Both the position numbers and the translations under genes were made by a program. A stretch of DNA of 64,000 nucleotides from Neckera pumila (Eukaryota; Streptophyta; Bryopsida; Hypnales; Neckeraceae), in NCBI GenBank assembly GCA_963969595.1, contig OZ018412.1:13890501-13954500 (forward strand). The letters run 5' to 3'. Below the pieces are notes generated by a model, which had not been told where the DNA came from, searched no databases, and saw only the letters and a program-made list of their open reading frames with translations. Below, one piece after another: positions 62,701 to 64,000 of this stretch (position 1 is the first letter of the stretch; the number at the start of each line of letters is the position of its first letter).

Positions 62701-63459
62701 GAATGTGTGATACGCAACATACGAAACAAGTGAAAAGCAAGTGATAGCCTTTCCTCGATGTAACATTGAGCATTCATTTGAGGTTTCAATTGGGAAAATT
62801 AGCATTTGGAAACTGCTAATTTTCAGCATCTCATGTCACATTTTGGCACTCTGAAAACCGCAATAAAAGAATAATTATGAGACTCAAAGAAACACGTGCA
62901 CTTTGGCTTTTGTGACTTCCAAATCATTTGGTCCCTATTGATAGGATCATCACTTTGGCTAATCTGGATTGCTCGGAACCAGAAGGTGTTTTCTCACACA
63001 TTGTAACCGCATGGTCTCCTGCAACAAGGGCTATGGGACTCGCTTCTTGATTCAAATAGAGAGCAGTGTTACTTAAAAGTTAAAAACCAAACGACAGCTA
63101 GGCTCCAACCTCACTTTGCAGCCTTTGCGTGGCTCAAATTTGATAACATCTGGCTCTGCTCCAAGTTATTAGCATCAAGGGAAGGTGGCATTATCAGGTG
63201 GCATTATCAGGTGGCAAGGGTGTGGCCCTCCCATTTGTGATTTTTCCTAAGGTTCTTTGGTTTATTGGTTTTCTTTGGTCCTTTTTGCTCATATTCTCTT
63301 CATTTGTCTTGCCTCACGGCTTGGTTGTTTTTGTACTTTTTTTTTTTTTAATGCAGTGGATTCTCCCCATTTGCTCAAAAAAATAAAAAAATAAAAACAT
63401 GTGCACGCGTACTTCCACCATATGTCATGGCTCACTTTAGAAATTAATCATTTCTTTAT

Positions 63460-63773
63460 GGCGAATTTCATTAAAATGGCAATATTCCATGTGCCAATTT
63501 CAATCTAAACCACAAAGTGATATCTAGGAATGGTGTACATTAAAGACATCTAGGATAATTAGAGATGTCAAAAATCTAGGACTTTTATAGACTTCAAATC
63601 GCACAGTCTAAAAAATCCAGGACTAATATAGATTCCAAATATCTATGACTTATATAGATTTCAGAAATCTAAAATAGACATAGATTTCACAGATTTAACA
63701 ATTCAGACTGCACGGTCTGAACTGTTACCAGTGCCAAAAGTAACGGAATGCCGCCATTTTAATGAAATTAGCC
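63460..63773. mobile_element. TIR element family A, copy A6 (314 bp)
   Basis: Left GGCGAATTTCATTAAAATGG followed by CAATATTCC; right GGAATGCCGCCATTTTAATG followed by AAATTAGCC, an inverted copy with few mismatches. The interior carries several AGATTTCA/ATCTAGGA repeats, as in A1. Confidence 0.9.
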
Positions 63774-64000
63774 ATCCTTCTCATATTCATCTCTGGTTCT
63801 TAAATTCTTCAACAAGGTTCTCATATTCTTCTCCGGGTTCCTGAAAGGCAACTCTCTCAAGAAAATTAAAGAGAGTGACGGTGGTGCAGGACTCCGAATG
63901 AAAAAGCTGGTGACTGTGTTGTAGGTGCATTCTGGACAGATCTATCTAGCTTGAATTCCGATCCGAGTCCTCGCTCAGCTAGCACCGTTCCTTGCTTGGA

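Overview
The window is nuclear DNA of a land plant, AT-rich, gene-poor and full of repeats. Evidence for this: GT-AG introns; a plant-type B'' regulatory subunit of PP2A; a plant 2-oxoglutarate-dependent dioxygenase; remnants of a PIF/Harbinger transposon; and many small inverted-repeat elements. The gene density and gene structures would suit a non-flowering lineage (lycophyte, fern, bryophyte or gymnosperm), but I cannot place it further from sequence alone. I see no rRNA gene, intact tRNA, CRISPR array, viral gene or organelle gene cluster.

Layout. 1-5.3 kb: repeats only (TIR element E1, a compact 162-bp MITE, one family-B MITE, a long foldback element D1). 5.3-8.3 kb: slightly GC-richer unassigned sequence with a dispersed repeat and two minisatellites. 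8.4-10.1 kb: a complete 3-exon dioxygenase gene (361 aa). 10.1-20.0 kb: unassigned and AT-rich DNA with repeats (E2, a second copy of the dispersed repeat) and a few possible orphan exons. 20.1-26.7 kb: a complete 12-exon gene for a PP2A B'' subunit (533 aa) with a TATA-like box upstream. 27-37 kb: AT-rich relics, foldback D2, short tandem arrays and tRNA-like segments.

37.4-43.1 kb: the most interesting segment. Inverted arms carrying minisatellite-like subterminal repeats and GC-rich outer ends enclose the last two coding exons of a TerC-family membrane protein and, 0.8 kb further on, two exon-like pieces of a cofactor-independent phosphoglycerate mutase. No transposase is visible inside. 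I read this as a gene-capturing (Pack-type) non-autonomous transposon holding pieces of two unrelated host genes. Just outside, at 43.6-44.9 kb, lies a decayed PIF/Harbinger element with a transposase relic on + and a Myb/SANT-like relic on -, converging.

44.9-64 kb: unassigned relics, a 1.8-kb family-B element, foldback D3 fused to part of an E element, at least five copies of a TIR element family (A) clustered at 49-64 kb, a promoter-like stretch at 52.0-52.5 kb, a GC-rich hAT-like patch at 58.3-58.6 kb, and two more family-B elements at 60-61 kb. The two intact genes are unrelated in function and show no sign of co-regulation. Everything else is best read as transposon-driven intergenic DNA.
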